A stretch of DNA of 64,000 bases from Anastrepha obliqua (lineage: Eukaryota; Arthropoda; Insecta; Diptera; Tephritidae), in the NCBI RefSeq assembly GCF_027943255.1, contig NC_072893.1, positions 96,603,784 through 96,667,783 on the forward strand, read 5' to 3'. Numbering within the stretch: position 1 is the stretch's first letter; the number at the start of each line of letters is the position of its first letter. This document shows, piece after piece, positions 21,850 to 33,000 of this stretch. Both the position numbers and the translations under genes were made by a program. The notes under the pieces were generated by a model. That model worked only from the letters and a program-made list of their open reading frames with translations, was not told the DNA's origin and searched no databases.

Positions 21850-22776
21850 TTGGGAAGTAGCAAACGAAGATTGTGGCTTTTGGCACTTCTGTCTCGCCCA
21901 CAACCTTCAATTTGGCTCCTTCCCATGTTTTTAGACCCGGTATAACCTCCTTAGTCCAGGCTACCCTCTCATCGTCCAGACTGTTAAGAATTAACCATCC
22001 AGGCTTGAAACTGTAGCCTGCAAAGTGAGGCTTTCCCGGACCCTACCGACTTTGGCCCAAATACCCTTCGGAAAATCATGCACTGAGCAGGGAACTTCCG
22101 TGAAAGTACCCTGTGTAGCCTGCTTTAAAGAGACCATCGGTACCTCTTTGCCAGGACTATGATTGCCCTTGGCTGAGGCCTCCACTCCTTCCATCAAGTT
22201 GCAAGCCGACGGAGAGATTGCAGGCACTGCGGACGAGTCGCCAACATTTTCGTTGCCAGCTGGTGCAAATCGCTTCTTCGGCCTGGAATTCGATATGGGT
22301 GTGGAGCCACCAGAACGTAATCTTTTTGAGGTTGTCGGTTCGGGGCCAGGCGCATTCGACGGCCTCATCGCCATGGACCGGGCTGTTTCCAACCGTATGC
22401 CCTCGGCGACTAAGGTTTTTAATCGCTTGCGTCCACCTCCGGACAGATTCACCCTGTTTCCATGACTAAATTTGTTGTTATCCTCATTTTTCCCTGGACC
22501 AGTTTCCAAGAGCATTCTCTCCTGTTCCGAGGAGATAGACTTTACGGCCCACTCCTGGCTAAGCATAGTGTCTATCTCCGTCGGCTCGCCGGTAGAGGGA
22601 CCGAGTGCCCCTCCCCGTAAGTCGAGGTACATTATCTCACTAGAAAAGATACCAACTGCTTCCTCAGCCAATGATATTTCTTCGCCAATAGTGGCTAAAA
22701 TATGTACATTTGATGGTGTGCAGTCCGGTTTTTTTTTTTTTTCAAAACTGTCCATAAGATTATTTTTCGAATCCAA
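21850..22776 (-). pseudogene. LINE ORF1 (gag-like), frameshifted near its end
   Basis: A 261-codon open frame from 22776 (MDSKNNLMDSF...) ends at a TAA near 21991. The next frame continues LILNSLDDERVAWTKEVIPG then LKTWEGAKLKVVGETEVPKA to about 21850. The Ser/Pro/Lys-rich low-complexity middle and the C-terminal 'W.. V.pGL..W..a.L.v......p.a..fv' block look like ORF1 proteins of I/LOA LINEs (DUF4780-like by pattern, not searched). Expected role: RNA-binding chaperone. No CCHC knuckle seen before the break. Confidence 0.7.
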
Positions 22777-22860
22777 AATTGCTTTTTGGTCAGGGCTGAA
22801 TGTTTGATACTTCCACAGTTTAAAAGTGAGTGAAGAGGTGAAACGCTAGTAACACAAATA

Positions 22861-23049
22861 GGGGAAAATGTAAGGGCAGGTTACTTTATTCATAGTGAGC
22901 GAATTTTGTTAATTATTTAAAAGGACACAAAGTCGAGCAAAGTATAAATGATTAAGTAACTCTTGAATTCGCTGTTGCAACGGTACTAAAGACATTTTAG
23001 CGCAATAGAAACCACCGATGAGCTTCGAAAAAAATAATTAATTACCGAT
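22861..23049. other. unassigned spacer
   Basis: Nothing recognised. Confidence 0.4.
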
Positions 23050-23295
23050 TTACAGCATATTTTATGCAAATATGGTGTCAAACCGCAAGTTATCGGCGGC
23101 TATTTAACCTCATTGCTTTTTGAAATAATGAGTCCTAGGAATTTCATTCGCAATATGGCCACTGTTTCACGCATTGTATGGTAAATCGCACCGTCCTCCT
23201 GATACCACATATTGCCCAAGTCCATGTCATCGTTCGTTACCGATATGCAATTTTAATACTTTTTTTAATCAGTTCCTTTTTCCCAATCGTGTAAA
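23050..23295 (-). pseudogene. DD41D transposase relic (second-Asp region)
   Basis: The minus strand reads DMDLGNMWYQEDGAIYHTMR then TVAILRMKFLGLIISKSN, corresponding to DLHDMWFQQDGATCHTARVT and the following helix of the 19.4-20.3 kb element. The third-Asp region that follows is degraded (PPITCGLTPYL). No ends seen. Confidence 0.7.
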
Positions 23296-23561
23296 TAATA
23301 AAAATTCAAAATCACAAAAATTGCAGTGGCTCATAAGGAAAGAATAATAAACCACATCAATGCAGAAGCAAATATTTTAATTAAAACCGATGTATTAATA
23401 CGAAGACTCGGACGCACTAAACCGAGCGATATTACATTTCCATAAAAATGCTTTATGTTATGTAGGGTGAAAGTTGTGTAATATTGTCATATTTGAGTTG
23501 CTGGTTAGTCATTTGAAAATATTTATTAGCTTCTCTCAATAAAAACTATATATATATATAT

Positions 23562-23962
23562 ATGGGCGATTTTTAAATCGACCTGCCCTAATATATACTA
23601 TATATATAGTGAAATGTCATATGTGAAAATCATATTCTAGGGATCAAAATAATAAACTTTGCCGAAGGAACCATACATCTAAAACGAATTCTGATGTCCC
23701 CACTAACTTTGGACGGCCGATCCACCCATGCGAGTGGCACACCCCCTGGAACTCCCCTGGGTGGTTCCCCATACAATCATTTCAAAATATCACCATTTTT
23801 GGCTTTTACATGAGAAAAGAAACTAAAAAGTTCGACCCAAATTGGGGGACATCAGAATTCCTTTTAGAGGTATGGTTCCTTCGGCAAAGTTTCTTATTTT
23901 GATCCCTAGAATATGATTTTCACAGAGCAATGGGCGATTTTTTTGCCTCCCCACCCGGCCTA
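23562..23962. repeat. hAT-like MITE, copy 1, with one terminus inverted
   Basis: Body 23610-23962 shares its text with the 61146-61606 copy (GCCGAAGGAACCATAC.., GACATCAGAATTC.., CTCCCCACCCGGCCTA). The right end at 23962 is the expected TIR end. On the left, the terminal piece (23562-23590, GGGCGATTTTTAAATCGACC then TGCCCTA) is present in the opposite orientation, separated by (TA)n from the body. The SINE tail begins immediately at 23963. Confidence 0.78.
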
Positions 23963-24282
23963 GTATATATATAATTAGCGCGTTCACCCTTTTTGGGTGT
24001 TTGGCCGAGCTCCTCCTCCTATTTGTGGTGTGCGTCTTGGTGTTGTTCCACAAATGGTAGGACCTAAAGTTTCAAGCCGACTCCAAACGGCAGATATATT
24101 TTATTTTTTTTTTTTGTCATGGCAGACATACACTCGGAGGTTTGCCATTGCCTGCCAAGGGGCGACCGGTATTAGAAAAATATTTTTCTTAATTTTGGTG
24201 TTTCACCGAGATTCGAACCGACATTCTCTCTGTGAATTGCGAATGGTCGTCACGCACCAACCCATTCGGCTACGGCAGCCGC
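23963..24282 (-). repeat. tRNA-derived SINE, copy 2 (full length)
   Basis: Head at the right: GGCTGCCGTAGCCGAATGGG and GTCGGTTCGAATCTCGGTG are A- and B-box regions. The core 'ctaataccggtcgccccttgg' and '..cctccgagtgtatg' follows, then 'caagacgcacaccacaaatag', 'ggagctcggcca' and a (TA)n tail at the left. Length about 320 bp. Confidence 0.88.
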
Positions 24283-25499
24283 CCTATATAAGAATATATC
24301 ATAATCATATCATAATCATAAGCTAATCTTTCTGACCACATTCAAACTCGAGTCTTAATAAGAACCACTGAATCCGATTTTGATTTTCTGCAGAAGTTAA
24401 TTTCTGATTTAAGTCAAATCAAATCACTTACAGAAAAACCGCTTACAGTTCATGCATTCAATAAACTCGAATGAACTGATGAACTTCCATACAAATTTGA
24501 TGCAACTTTTCCAATTGCTCATCTAAACGCATACGCCACATTTCTCATATATTTGCAGGGGAATGGCTGTCCAAATAACTCACAGAAAACACAAATTCGG
24601 AGGAAGCATATTTTTCTCATTTGAAGGATGATGAAAGCCAAAGTTAAAATAACGCACACAATAGCCCACAACACTATTCAACATCAGCACCACGCCTGAA
24701 TCTGCAAGGCAATGCCATTACCATTATCCCTTTCACTATCAACATCACAAACAATAACAAGACAACATCAGCATCCATTTGCAGTCATAAGGCGTAGCAA
24801 CAGCCAAAAAGGATGCCAGTTACACACAGATACAAATATATCTGCATATTTCATTTTAGTCTGCCAGTACTCGCAGATGAGCAGGCGGTTTTCATATTAG
24901 GTGCAATAATTTTCCTACACTGAACATATTTTTCCTGTGCGCCAACAGGAAATGTTGTCCCAAGCAGCCAAGAAATGTCGGTAGCAATTATTATTGTTGA
25001 AAAGGGTGACTCGCTCGCCACGTCAATTACCACATTTTTCACTACTCTCCATTCACACAACAACACGCTGGCTTCTCTGAGTAAATGACCGATTTAGTCA
25101 CTTGTAAAGGGTCCAGTTAGTTGGTTAGTGGCTCATATGGAGCATCATTTTTTGGGTGGCAAGCAATGAACGAGTTCTCTTAGCTGTCATGTCCGTCTAA
25201 ATGTGTACGTGCACGCTCGCATCTATAAGCATACATACGTAAGTACTAGATGCATGTGTAGGTTGTTAGTTGTTACACGACATCTCACTCTGTCTACGTG
25301 CCCTGTTTTGTATTTATGTATTTGCACGTGGTCCTGTTGCTGTTTGGGAGTTTTTATGCCAAAAAGTTGCCACGAGCAACTTAAAGCCTTGCCACAACCA
25401 ACTTCTTCTATGCGCTTTTAGTCAAATTACTGGCTTAACAAGGTGGAAAATTGGGGATGTTTACATATTATTACGAAAATGCCACTCTTTGGTTGGTTG
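24283..25499. other. unassigned intergenic sequence
   Basis: AT-rich, no recognised element; short open frames only. Confidence 0.5.
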
Positions 25500-25553
25500 A
25501 AGTAAATTTTATGCCGAAAAGTATTTTAGTGAGGACTTGACTCGCTAAATTGT

Positions 25554-25841
25554 TTAAATTTCTTTAAGGGAAACTTTCTCACTAAAATTAATATCAGCAA
25601 TCTTTGCGATTTCAGTGTTGACGGAGTTTATTTTAAAGTCGCGGTCAATGTCGGAACTTCTGCAGTACCATGGTGCTTTGACAATGCACCTAAGGACCTT
25701 ATTTTGGAAGTGTTGGATTTGGTTTTTCGTACTTTGACTGATGCACCCCCATAGCTGCGCACCATAACTCCATACTGGCCTTAGTATCTGCTTGTAAATT
25801 AACAGCTTGTTTTCTATCGTGAGAGCTGATCTGCTAGCCAT
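25554..25841 (-). pseudogene. Jockey ORF2 C-terminal region
   Basis: MASRSALTIENKLLIYKQIL then RPVWSYGAQLWGCI carries the 'k..lYk.ilrPvw.YG.qlWG' motif, then 'QHFQNKVLRCIVKAPWY', 'DIDRDFKINSVNTEI' and SEKVSLKEI. This is the standard post-RT segment of Jockey-clade ORF2. It is separated from the RT frame by a stretch (25842-26071) with frameshifts that still reads 'YLGMTLD..L.W..H' on the minus strand. Confidence 0.88.
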
Positions 25842-26071
25842 TGCATGTTTTTGAGTTTGATGTCAAATTCTTGCCTCTTTTTCTTGACATGCTCTTTCCA
25901 TCGAAGTTTGCAGTCAAGTGTCATACCTAGGTACTTCGCATAGTTTGAGTATGGGACCTGTTGATCATCTATGTATAGTGGTATATGTTGTATTTTAGTG
26001 TTTGTGAAAACTACGTGTACAGATTTTGTTTGGTTAAGTTTAATTTTCCATGTGTTAGTCCACTGGCAGAT

Positions 26072-26662
26072 CTAATTTAACGCGGTTTGTAATGTGGCTG
26101 TCGATTCGTTTTCAGTTTCATCAACTGCAATCAAGGCGGTGTCATCTGCAAACTTTGCTGGGACGTAATTAGGATCAGACGGTAGGTCATGTGTGAAGAT
26201 AAGGTACAGTAGAGGCCCAAGAACGCTGCCTTGAGGTACTCTTGCATTTATTTGTCGAAGACTTGAATAAGCATCATCTTGCTTGACTCGAAAATAGCGA
26301 TCTGATAAGTACGACTCCAAGATTTCGTAGTATTGCTTAGGAAGTATTAATTTTAGTTTAAAAAGCAAACCTGTGTGACAAACTTTATCGAATGCCTTTG
26401 CCACATCGAGGAATACGCCAGAACATACTTTTTTATTTTCGAGTGTTTTTTCTATTTCGTGCGTGATCCTGTGTACCTGGTCGATTGTAGAATGTTTACT
26501 TCGAAAACCAAACTGATGTGTTGGAATTATTTTTTTTCGTTCTATTATTTTATTGAGTCTTTTAATCAACAGCTTTTCAAACAGCTTTGAGATCACTGGC
26601 AGGAGTGATAAAGGTCTATACGATGAAACTTCGTGTCCAGGTTTGCCTGGTTTTTGGAGCAT
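26072..26662 (-). pseudogene. Jockey reverse transcriptase, catalytic core retained
   Basis: A 196-codon frame: LQKPGKPGHEVSSYRPLSLL, HQFGFRSKHSTIDQVHRI, FLDVAKAFDKVCH (first Asp), ARVPQGSVLGPLLYLIFTHD and KFADDTALIA (FADD box). All RT core motifs are in one frame, unlike the other Jockey copy. The preceding frame (27051-26593) supplies ELKREIKMLKNKKSPGFDII. Would copy element RNA at a nicked target. Dead because the upstream and downstream frames are shifted. Confidence 0.92.
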
Positions 26663-27520
26663 AATAACCTCCGCAGTTTTCCAGAGAATAAGAACGTAAT
26701 GAAACTTAAAAGCTGCTTGAGTATTTCTGCAGTGATTATATCGAAACCAGGAGATTTTTTATTTTTTAGCATTTTAATTTCTCTTTTTAGTTCGGCGCTC
26801 GTGACTCGCGGAATTTCTTCAAACTCTTGGAGCACGGATGTAGACAGGCTTTCGGATGTTGCCTCATGAGGTGTAAAAATATCAGCTAGATAAGCTGCAT
26901 ATAGTTCTGCTTTCTGGCCCATTTTCCTTCTTTTATCTTGAGAGGAGGACAGTGCATTTGTGGCCTTTTTAAGTACTTTGTGCATTTCCATAAAGAGTAA
27001 TCCACACGACGATAGTGGACAATGAATGCAAGTAACGAGAAAACCCATCATTTTTAAATTTCTTTATTTTCCGACTAAGGTCTTTGGACATTTTGTTTAG
27101 CCTAGTTTTATCTATTGGTGCTCGTGTTTGATGCCACTTAATGCGAAGTTTTGTCTTTAGTTAAATAAGATGTCTGATGTCCTTTGGGTATTGAGTAATG
27201 TCTGCGGTTTTTTTAATAGTTGGAGTACTTTTCCATGCGGCAAGTTGCACGCTGGACGTAAAATTGTGAACTTCACTATCTAATTGTTCCTCATTAACTA
27301 TTTGTGCTGCATTATTTTTGCAATTTTGTAGAATTTTCTTGAAGTAATGCCAATCTGTGAATCGGTTATTCAATTTGTCCATATGTTCTTTAAAAATGAT
27401 ATGCTCGCTGAGAGATAAAAATATTGATGAGTGATCCGAGCTTAGATAATCACTATCTTCAATTTCTAGAAAGTTTCGAGATATTTTGTTAACTATGAAG
27501 AAATCGATTAGGTCAGGCAT
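26593..27520 (-). pseudogene. Jockey endonuclease end and EN-RT linker
   Basis: The frame 27520-27161 starts MPDLIDFFIVNKIS and contains DYLSSDHSSIFL, the conserved SDH catalytic motif at the end of the EEP endonuclease, then the linker. The frame 27051-26593 contains KNKKSPGFDIITAEILKQL, the start of RT fingers. A frameshift and partial loss lie between 27161 and 27051. Just 5' (27530-27600), the text still reads ELHKAVQLAGFDAVTTCK. Confidence 0.8.
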
Positions 27521-27600
27521 TATTTTGGAATCAGTTCGCCAGTACGTTTATTTGCATGTTGTGACCGCATCAAATCCAGCAAGTTGCACTGCCTTATGTA

Positions 27601-28615
27601 ATTCTCTTCCTTTCGTTGTAGTTAGTCTTAAGATTAACTAGATATTAGATTATTGTGATTTGTGACATTTACCATAAACTACACAAAAAAATGAAAACAA
27701 AGTGCCACGTTTCAAATTGTGAAAGCAAGAACTATAAAAAATCCTCCAAATTCAGCTTTTCTGCGCTTTTGTGCGGATGATTTTGTGATTTCTTGTGTTT
27801 GGTTGTTGCTGTAGTAGTTTACTAAGGAAGTTTCCTGTATTTGGTAATTTAAATTGCTCTCGCCTACTATTTGTCTCCACAAGGAAGCCATTCCCCTTCC
27901 TTTTGTTTGTTTATTCTCGCAGCCTGACGTCACAGCGAATTCGGAACTCGTAATATTTTATTCTAGCATTCCTGAATAAAAGGGATGTATCCTCGGCTAG
28001 ACTAGAAACTTATTTTATAACCAACCAGTGGGAGGCCAAGAGGGAAACAGATTTCGTGGGACCATCTCGCTGCTCCCAATGCTGCTCTCATTATCACACA
28101 TGAAAAAAGACTTGCAAATTCAGAACGGAATCGGGCAAATATTGACGGATGGGCGAGTAGATGTATACGTCGGTCCTGGTGTACTGCTGATAACCGAAAA
28201 CTTCAACGAACTGTTAAGCATTCATTTAAGATTCATGTTAGGCTGCAAAGATGTTAGGAAGAAGATAGTCCATACCATGCAGTTTGTTAGAATCGAATTG
28301 TACAAATAGTTTCCAAATTATGGCGGTCACGCTTCTATTAGACAGACTGTTCCTGAAGTCACTCTTTTAAAAGAGATGAAATTTCTAAGATATGTGTATG
28401 TATGTATGATTAAATAATATCACTGGAATAGAAAATACCACTTTTAACAACTCCAAGATATTTAAAGATTTCCAGCTCTCATTTATTGATACATTATGAG
28501 ACCTTTCCGCCGTGACAAATGGCCCAACTCCTTGAGAAGATGGCCTCCCTCTTATATTAATAAAAACATTACTATATAGTTAACCCAACCGTTAACAATA
28601 ATATTTAATAAATTT
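27601..28615. other. unassigned region
   Basis: A 93-codon plus-strand frame (28028-28309) starting MGGQEGNRFRG has no recognisable domain. Nothing else identified. Confidence 0.35.
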
Positions 28616-28617
28616 TC

Positions 28618-29370
28618 TGGTGAATTTTTACATAAATGGAAAAAATCTTTAATCATACCGATAAATAAGTCTAGAATCACGTCGGATGCCCAAAATTATC
28701 GCCCGATCTGCAAAATCTCTAGTACACCTAAACTCTTTGAAAAACTGGTTCATGATTTGATTCACTTCCAAATTTCAGACCTCAAATCACCTTATCAGCA
28801 CGGCTTTGGTAGGGGTGGGTCCACTGTTACGAATTTCGGTTTATTCGCAAATTTTGTCTTAAAACAATTTGAAGCACGCCAACAATGCGATGCCACATTC
28901 ATCGACTTTTCGAAAGCGTTCGATAAAGTCAGCCATAGTAACCTACTTAAAAATCTGGGTTCAATTGCTCTTTACCCTAACTTACTTAAGTGGTTTGCAT
29001 CTTATCTCACTGATAGAACTCATTTCATTTTTATTAATTATATAAAATCTGTTGCCAACAAAGTTACCTCAGGTGTACCTTAAGATAGCCATCTCGGACC
29101 ATTATTGTTTTTAATCTTTGTTTATGATATTCTAGACTTTTTTTTGACATCGTGTTGTGTGATATATGCAGATGACTTCAAAATTTAGGAGGGCATAGCT
29201 GACTTCATGAGACTTCAAGAGTACTGGACAAAATTGGAAGCTTGATGGCCAAGTCTAGATTTGTGATCGGCTTTGTGGTAAGGAATTCAAAGGAGTTCTA
29301 GGATCTCACTAGGTTGAAGAATATTTTTCCATTGTAAGATCAAACCTTGAATACTGCCGCAGATGAGTAC
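28618..29370 (+). pseudogene. CR1/Jockey-like non-LTR RT fragment
   Basis: Reads FLHKWKKSLIIPINKS, NYRPICKISSTPKLFEKL, HGFGRGGSTVTN, FIDFSKAFDKVSHSNLL (first Asp), SGVP then a TAA where Gln is expected (VPQGSHLGPLLF), LGPLLFLIFVYDI and VIYADDFKI (YADD). Downstream, decayed text near 29270-29360 resembles 'GFVVRNSKEF' and 'VRSNLEYCR', the post-RT region. A sibling lineage of the 15412-16138 fragment is possible because their conserved blocks are complementary. 5'-truncated and inactive. Confidence 0.85.
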
Positions 29371-29647
29371 GGCTTCTGAGTTCGTCACGCAATCCAGACG
29401 GATCAATGAGGCAAATGAGTAGCGAGCTTCGAATGAGCCAAGGCCAAAAAACCCACGTCGTTTTCAATTAAAAAAGCAAGCAATGCTAACAGCTTTCATG
29501 GATTAAAACGGTATTGTACGAATTTTTGTCAGGATATGAAAGAGTTAATAAATATTATTATTTGGGCATTATGAGACGTTTACTTGAAGTAATTCGCCAA
29601 AAAGAAAAGTATTAATGAAAAAATAACTCGTCGATTTTGTACCTTAA

Positions 29648-30381
29648 GGGGGTGGTAGGGTTTAGCGCCAAAAAAAAACACTTTTTTTTAATTTTTTACA
29701 GAAATATGGCTTAAGATACTTTAATAAAATCAGTTGCATGTTATTGTACATCTTTTCAATAAGTTTTTAAAAAATATTAATAATAAAATATTGACAAATA
29801 AGCCCATGACAGAGTTTTTTTGGAGATATGTTTTTCGAGAGGTGCTCTGCGGTGCCAATCGGCATTCGTCGTAGAATCATCTGAAACTAAAAAAGTCGAA
29901 TTTTTCAGTTAAAGTATGACGTAATGCTCCCCCCCACATGAATAAAATTTTTTTTTTCATTTTTGTAGTTTTGGTGGCAAAAAAAACGTAAAACGAGCAT
30001 TTTTGGCGAAAAATTTCGCCATATTTGTAAGTGAAAAACAACCTTAAAACAAAAAATAAAAAAAACAGTGTGGGGGGAGGTATTTTTGATTTAGAAAACG
30101 TGTGCCAAATTTGAAAAGAATCGGTTGAATAGTTTCGGAGTTGTGATTGGCATCGACTTTTAAGAAGTCGTTTCGGGAAAAACGCGTTTGAAAAAATGAC
30201 TCTGAAAAATTATCTATGCTCCGCATTCGAGGTAGAGTGCCTACAAAGGCTATAACTTTGAGAGTTCTGCTCCGATCCACTTAAAATTTTGACACAACAT
30301 TCTTGAAATGATTTACTATAAGATGAGTGAAGAAAAAAAATTTCGATTTTGTGACCCTACCCCCCCCCCCCCCCCCCCCCC
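29648..30381. mobile_element. TTAA-flanked 734-bp element, twin 1
   Basis: TTAA at 29644-29647 and 30382-30385. Left end GGGGGTGGTAGGGTTTAGCG; the right end on the minus strand is a long G-run then GGTAGGGTCACAAAATCG. The interior contains 'ataactttgagagttctgct' and 'ccgatccacttaaaattttg' and no transposase. Nearly identical to 33848-34581. The short minus-strand frames inside are shared by both copies but look like chance. Confidence 0.85.
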
Positions 30382-30385
30382 TTAA

Positions 30386-30845
30386 TAACCCACCGGCGGT
30401 CAGTGCCATTACTATCGGTGAATTTTTACCAAGAACGAAACGAATACTATCCATCGGACAACAGCCATCGAAGCCTCTGCGATATTTTCTGCTTGATTCA
30501 GTCAAAAATCCACTAAGGGGAACACGTTTTAATATCCGAAAGGACGTAATAGAATAATCGAAGTCGGCTCTGATGGCAATACTGGAGATAGAGTTCATAA
30601 GTACGTTGCAGTTGGCATAAGTACGTTGCAGTTGATGGGGAGTACTCTGAAAGGGATAGTATCACGTTTAAGAAATTAAGCTGTATTTTAAATTTTCTGA
30701 AAATATTCCGGAAACTTTTTGATCAAGGTGATATTTTTCTTTTATTTAATTCCAAATATATTCCAGTGTGCACTTTCAATATATGCGGAACATTTCATAG
30801 GGAATTAAACTAAACTACTTTTATGATTCTGAATTTGTAGTCATT
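30386..30845. other. unassigned spacer
   Basis: Contains a tandem doublet 'cataagtacgttgcagttg' at 30596-30634. No gene recognised. Confidence 0.5.
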
Positions 30846-30849
30846 ATTA

Positions 30850-31265
30850 GGGCGCGAAGCGACGCTTGGAGTGTTTGAGAGAAAGATTCTGCGTAAGATT
30901 TTTAGACCTTTGAAAGTAGTCAAAAGCGAATATCGCAAGCGATGGAGCGATGAGCTATATGAGCTTTACGACGACATAGACATAGCGCAGCGAATAAAGA
31001 TCCAGCGGCTACGCTGGCTGGGTCATGTTGTACGAATGAATACAAACGCTCTGGCTCTGAAAGTATTCGGTGCGGTACCAGCTGGTGGTAGCAGGGGAAG
31101 AGGAAGGCCTCTTCTGCGTTGGAAAGATCAGGTGGAGAAGGACTTGGCTTCACTTGGTGTGTCCAACTGGCGCAGCTTAGCACGAGAAAGAAACGACTGG
31201 CGCGCTTTGTTAAACTCGGCCAAAATCGCGTAAGCGGTTATACCGCCAATTAAGAAGAAGAAGAA
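30850..31265 (+). pseudogene. RTE-clade LINE, 3' end copy 1
   Basis: Open frame 30871-31233: FERKILRKIFRPLKVVKSEY, RIKIQRLRWLGHVVRMNTNA, GRGRPLLRWKDQVEKDL, and a stop after NSAKIA. This is the end of ORF2 in RTE-type elements ('LRWLGHV.RM', 'RGRP..RW.D.v..DL'). It ends 'cgccaattaagaagaagaagaag', an (AAG)n tail. 5'-truncated just before the 'DEATLGVFE' segment. The other copies at 48.8-50.2 kb and 62.8-63.4 kb share strand and tail. Confidence 0.87.
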
Positions 31266-32816
31266 GATTAGGTCACATCCCTTTTTTCTTATGTAAAGAA
31301 CGAGTGAATTTGATTTGGCTCTCTCCTAGAATGTTTCCAAATCAAAAACCAAACGCACTCATACATATCGGTAGCTTAGTATACATACTGGCTTTGGTGT
31401 AATTTAAGTTGTTATTTAAAAAGAGTGAATCCTTTTTTCTCCCATTTTCCGCATATGTAACTACGTCTAAAATAAAAAAAAGTATTTGTCTGCGTATGTA
31501 TATACATTAGGGCGGGTCAAATTTCTTTTCTACTTTGTTTCGGCTACTAAAATACTCTGTTGTCAGTACTGAACAAAAAAGTCCATAAGCACAGCTCCAA
31601 AATGAATTACAAGTCTGCTTATTTTTAATTTTAGTTCTCTAAATTCAATGGGCACCATATCGATGCTTTCGGTTCGATATCGTCTGCAAAGGGACTTTTG
31701 AAATGGACACGAAAAGAAAGACTTTCCTATAACGTTCTCTTTTGGGGCGTTTGCAGAAATTTCTGAAGACGAAAGAAGTGTAGAGGTTTTCAAGTTGACG
31801 ACAAAACGCATCCTGACCTTCGTAGTGGAATGAAGCATTGATTTTAATAAATTACTTTGTAGTTTTGAGCTCTCTAGTACACCTTTAATAAAAATTGGAA
31901 TATCCATGCTAATAGCTGCTCTATTAAAAAACAAAAGTAGCTATTCAAAGGGAAAAACTTAGTGAAATTTTGTAACCAATATTTTTTATTAATTAGTGAC
32001 ATGAAATCATAGTCCCGCGTTAAGCCCTGGGACTAAATATTTATAACTCGCTTTATTTTCTTTACTACTCTGGTCAATTTAGTACCACGTTTTAGTAAGA
32101 ACCAGCTTTGACACAAATCTGTTACATTCGAATGTCATCTGAGAAATGTATGCTTTTACATTTACATTAGAATTGTTGTTTTCCTATTAACTTTAATTTC
32201 AAAGCAAAGACATTTATATATTATATATAATACTGATATATGGTACACCAGGGTTCACATAAATTGCATTGCAGCATATTGCGAATTTTGGACTATTTAT
32301 TTACTTTTTATTTAATGTAAATTTTTTTTAAAAAGAGTTCAAAAATAAAAAAATGTATACAAATTGCAAACATTTTAATTATAATTTCAATGAAAAGGTC
32401 AATGTACTAATCCAGTTCGCTGCTTAGGACTTAGTGCGGGTAATGTTGCTTGGGATGATTGCTACTAAGCAAACAAAAAATGATTTTGAGTGAGGGAAAT
32501 ATTTTTGTCTTCTGTTTGTATATTGCAGCTGTCTAGTTCACAAGTGTTAAATTTAATTGTCGTACGAATCTACTTTAAAAAGTTATAATAGGATGAATAA
32601 CTTTGCGCGACCTTGCATTAATATTTCATGTTTTTCATCTTCTTTCAAATACATTTGTAATTTGTAATACATTACATTAAGCAACGTGTCGAACCTGCAA
32701 AAATGACATTCAATATCCAACATGAATTACCAAACTGCGAGCGAATTCGCAACCAGTCTTAGTTTCCAACGTTCAAACGATCAAAACAAAGTAATTATAA
32801 TTAAACATCGTTAAAA
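31266..32816. other. unassigned region with an isolated TAGGGCGGGTC motif and a 123-codon frame
   Basis: TAGGGCGGGTCAAATTTC at about 31507-31524 resembles one end of the hAT-like MITE but no partner end follows. A minus-strand frame at 31563-31934 (starting MFFNRAAISMD) has no recognised domain. The rest is AT-rich. Confidence 0.35.
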
Positions 32817-33000
32817 TATTGGGTAGTCGAAAAAGTCTTTTCGAATTTTGTCAATAGATGTCGTTGGAGTCATCTATCTCCAGTGCTACGAATCACATTG
32901 TGTCATATCATATGGTGTTAGAAAGGTGACATTTTAAGCTTCATTTAACCAAAAAAAATTAAAGTCGGAGAAATTTAAGAAAAGTTATAGCCGTTCAAAA

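Larger units (their letters stand above)
17915..22860 (-). mobile_element. I/LOA-type non-LTR retrotransposon, near full length, decayed and interrupted
   Basis: Reading right to left: ORF1 (22776-21850), endonuclease end, reverse transcriptase, thumb, RNase H and a C-terminal CCHC-like segment, ending in a (TAA)n tail at 17915-17945. A RNase H domain and TAA-repeat tail are features of the I/LOA group. A DD41D transposon is inserted between RT and thumb (19379-20338). Multiple frameshifts and an internal deletion at the ORF1/ORF2 boundary (most of the endonuclease is missing) make it dead. The 5' end is not sharply defined. Confidence 0.85.
25500..27600 (-). mobile_element. Jockey-clade non-LTR retrotransposon, 5'-truncated
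   Basis: Minus-strand order: endonuclease end, linker, RT and C-terminal region. The 5' part (ORF1 and the first half of the endonuclease) is missing beyond about 27600. Coding pieces are separated by frameshifts. It is a different lineage from the Jockey copy at 6705-7830. Confidence 0.88.

Noticed and set aside
22163..22807. Plus-strand open frames of 83-111 codons
   Set aside because: They are antisense shadows of the minus-strand LINE ORF1, which has the family-like C-terminal block.
29648..30598. Minus-strand frame MDRSRTLKVIAFVG and neighbours
   Set aside because: Repeated in the twin element but ends differently in each, crosses the terminal G-run in one case, and matches no known protein.
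31507..31934. A third hAT-like MITE copy starting TAGGGCGGGTC
   Set aside because: No matching second end or shared interior was found; only the first dozen bases agree.
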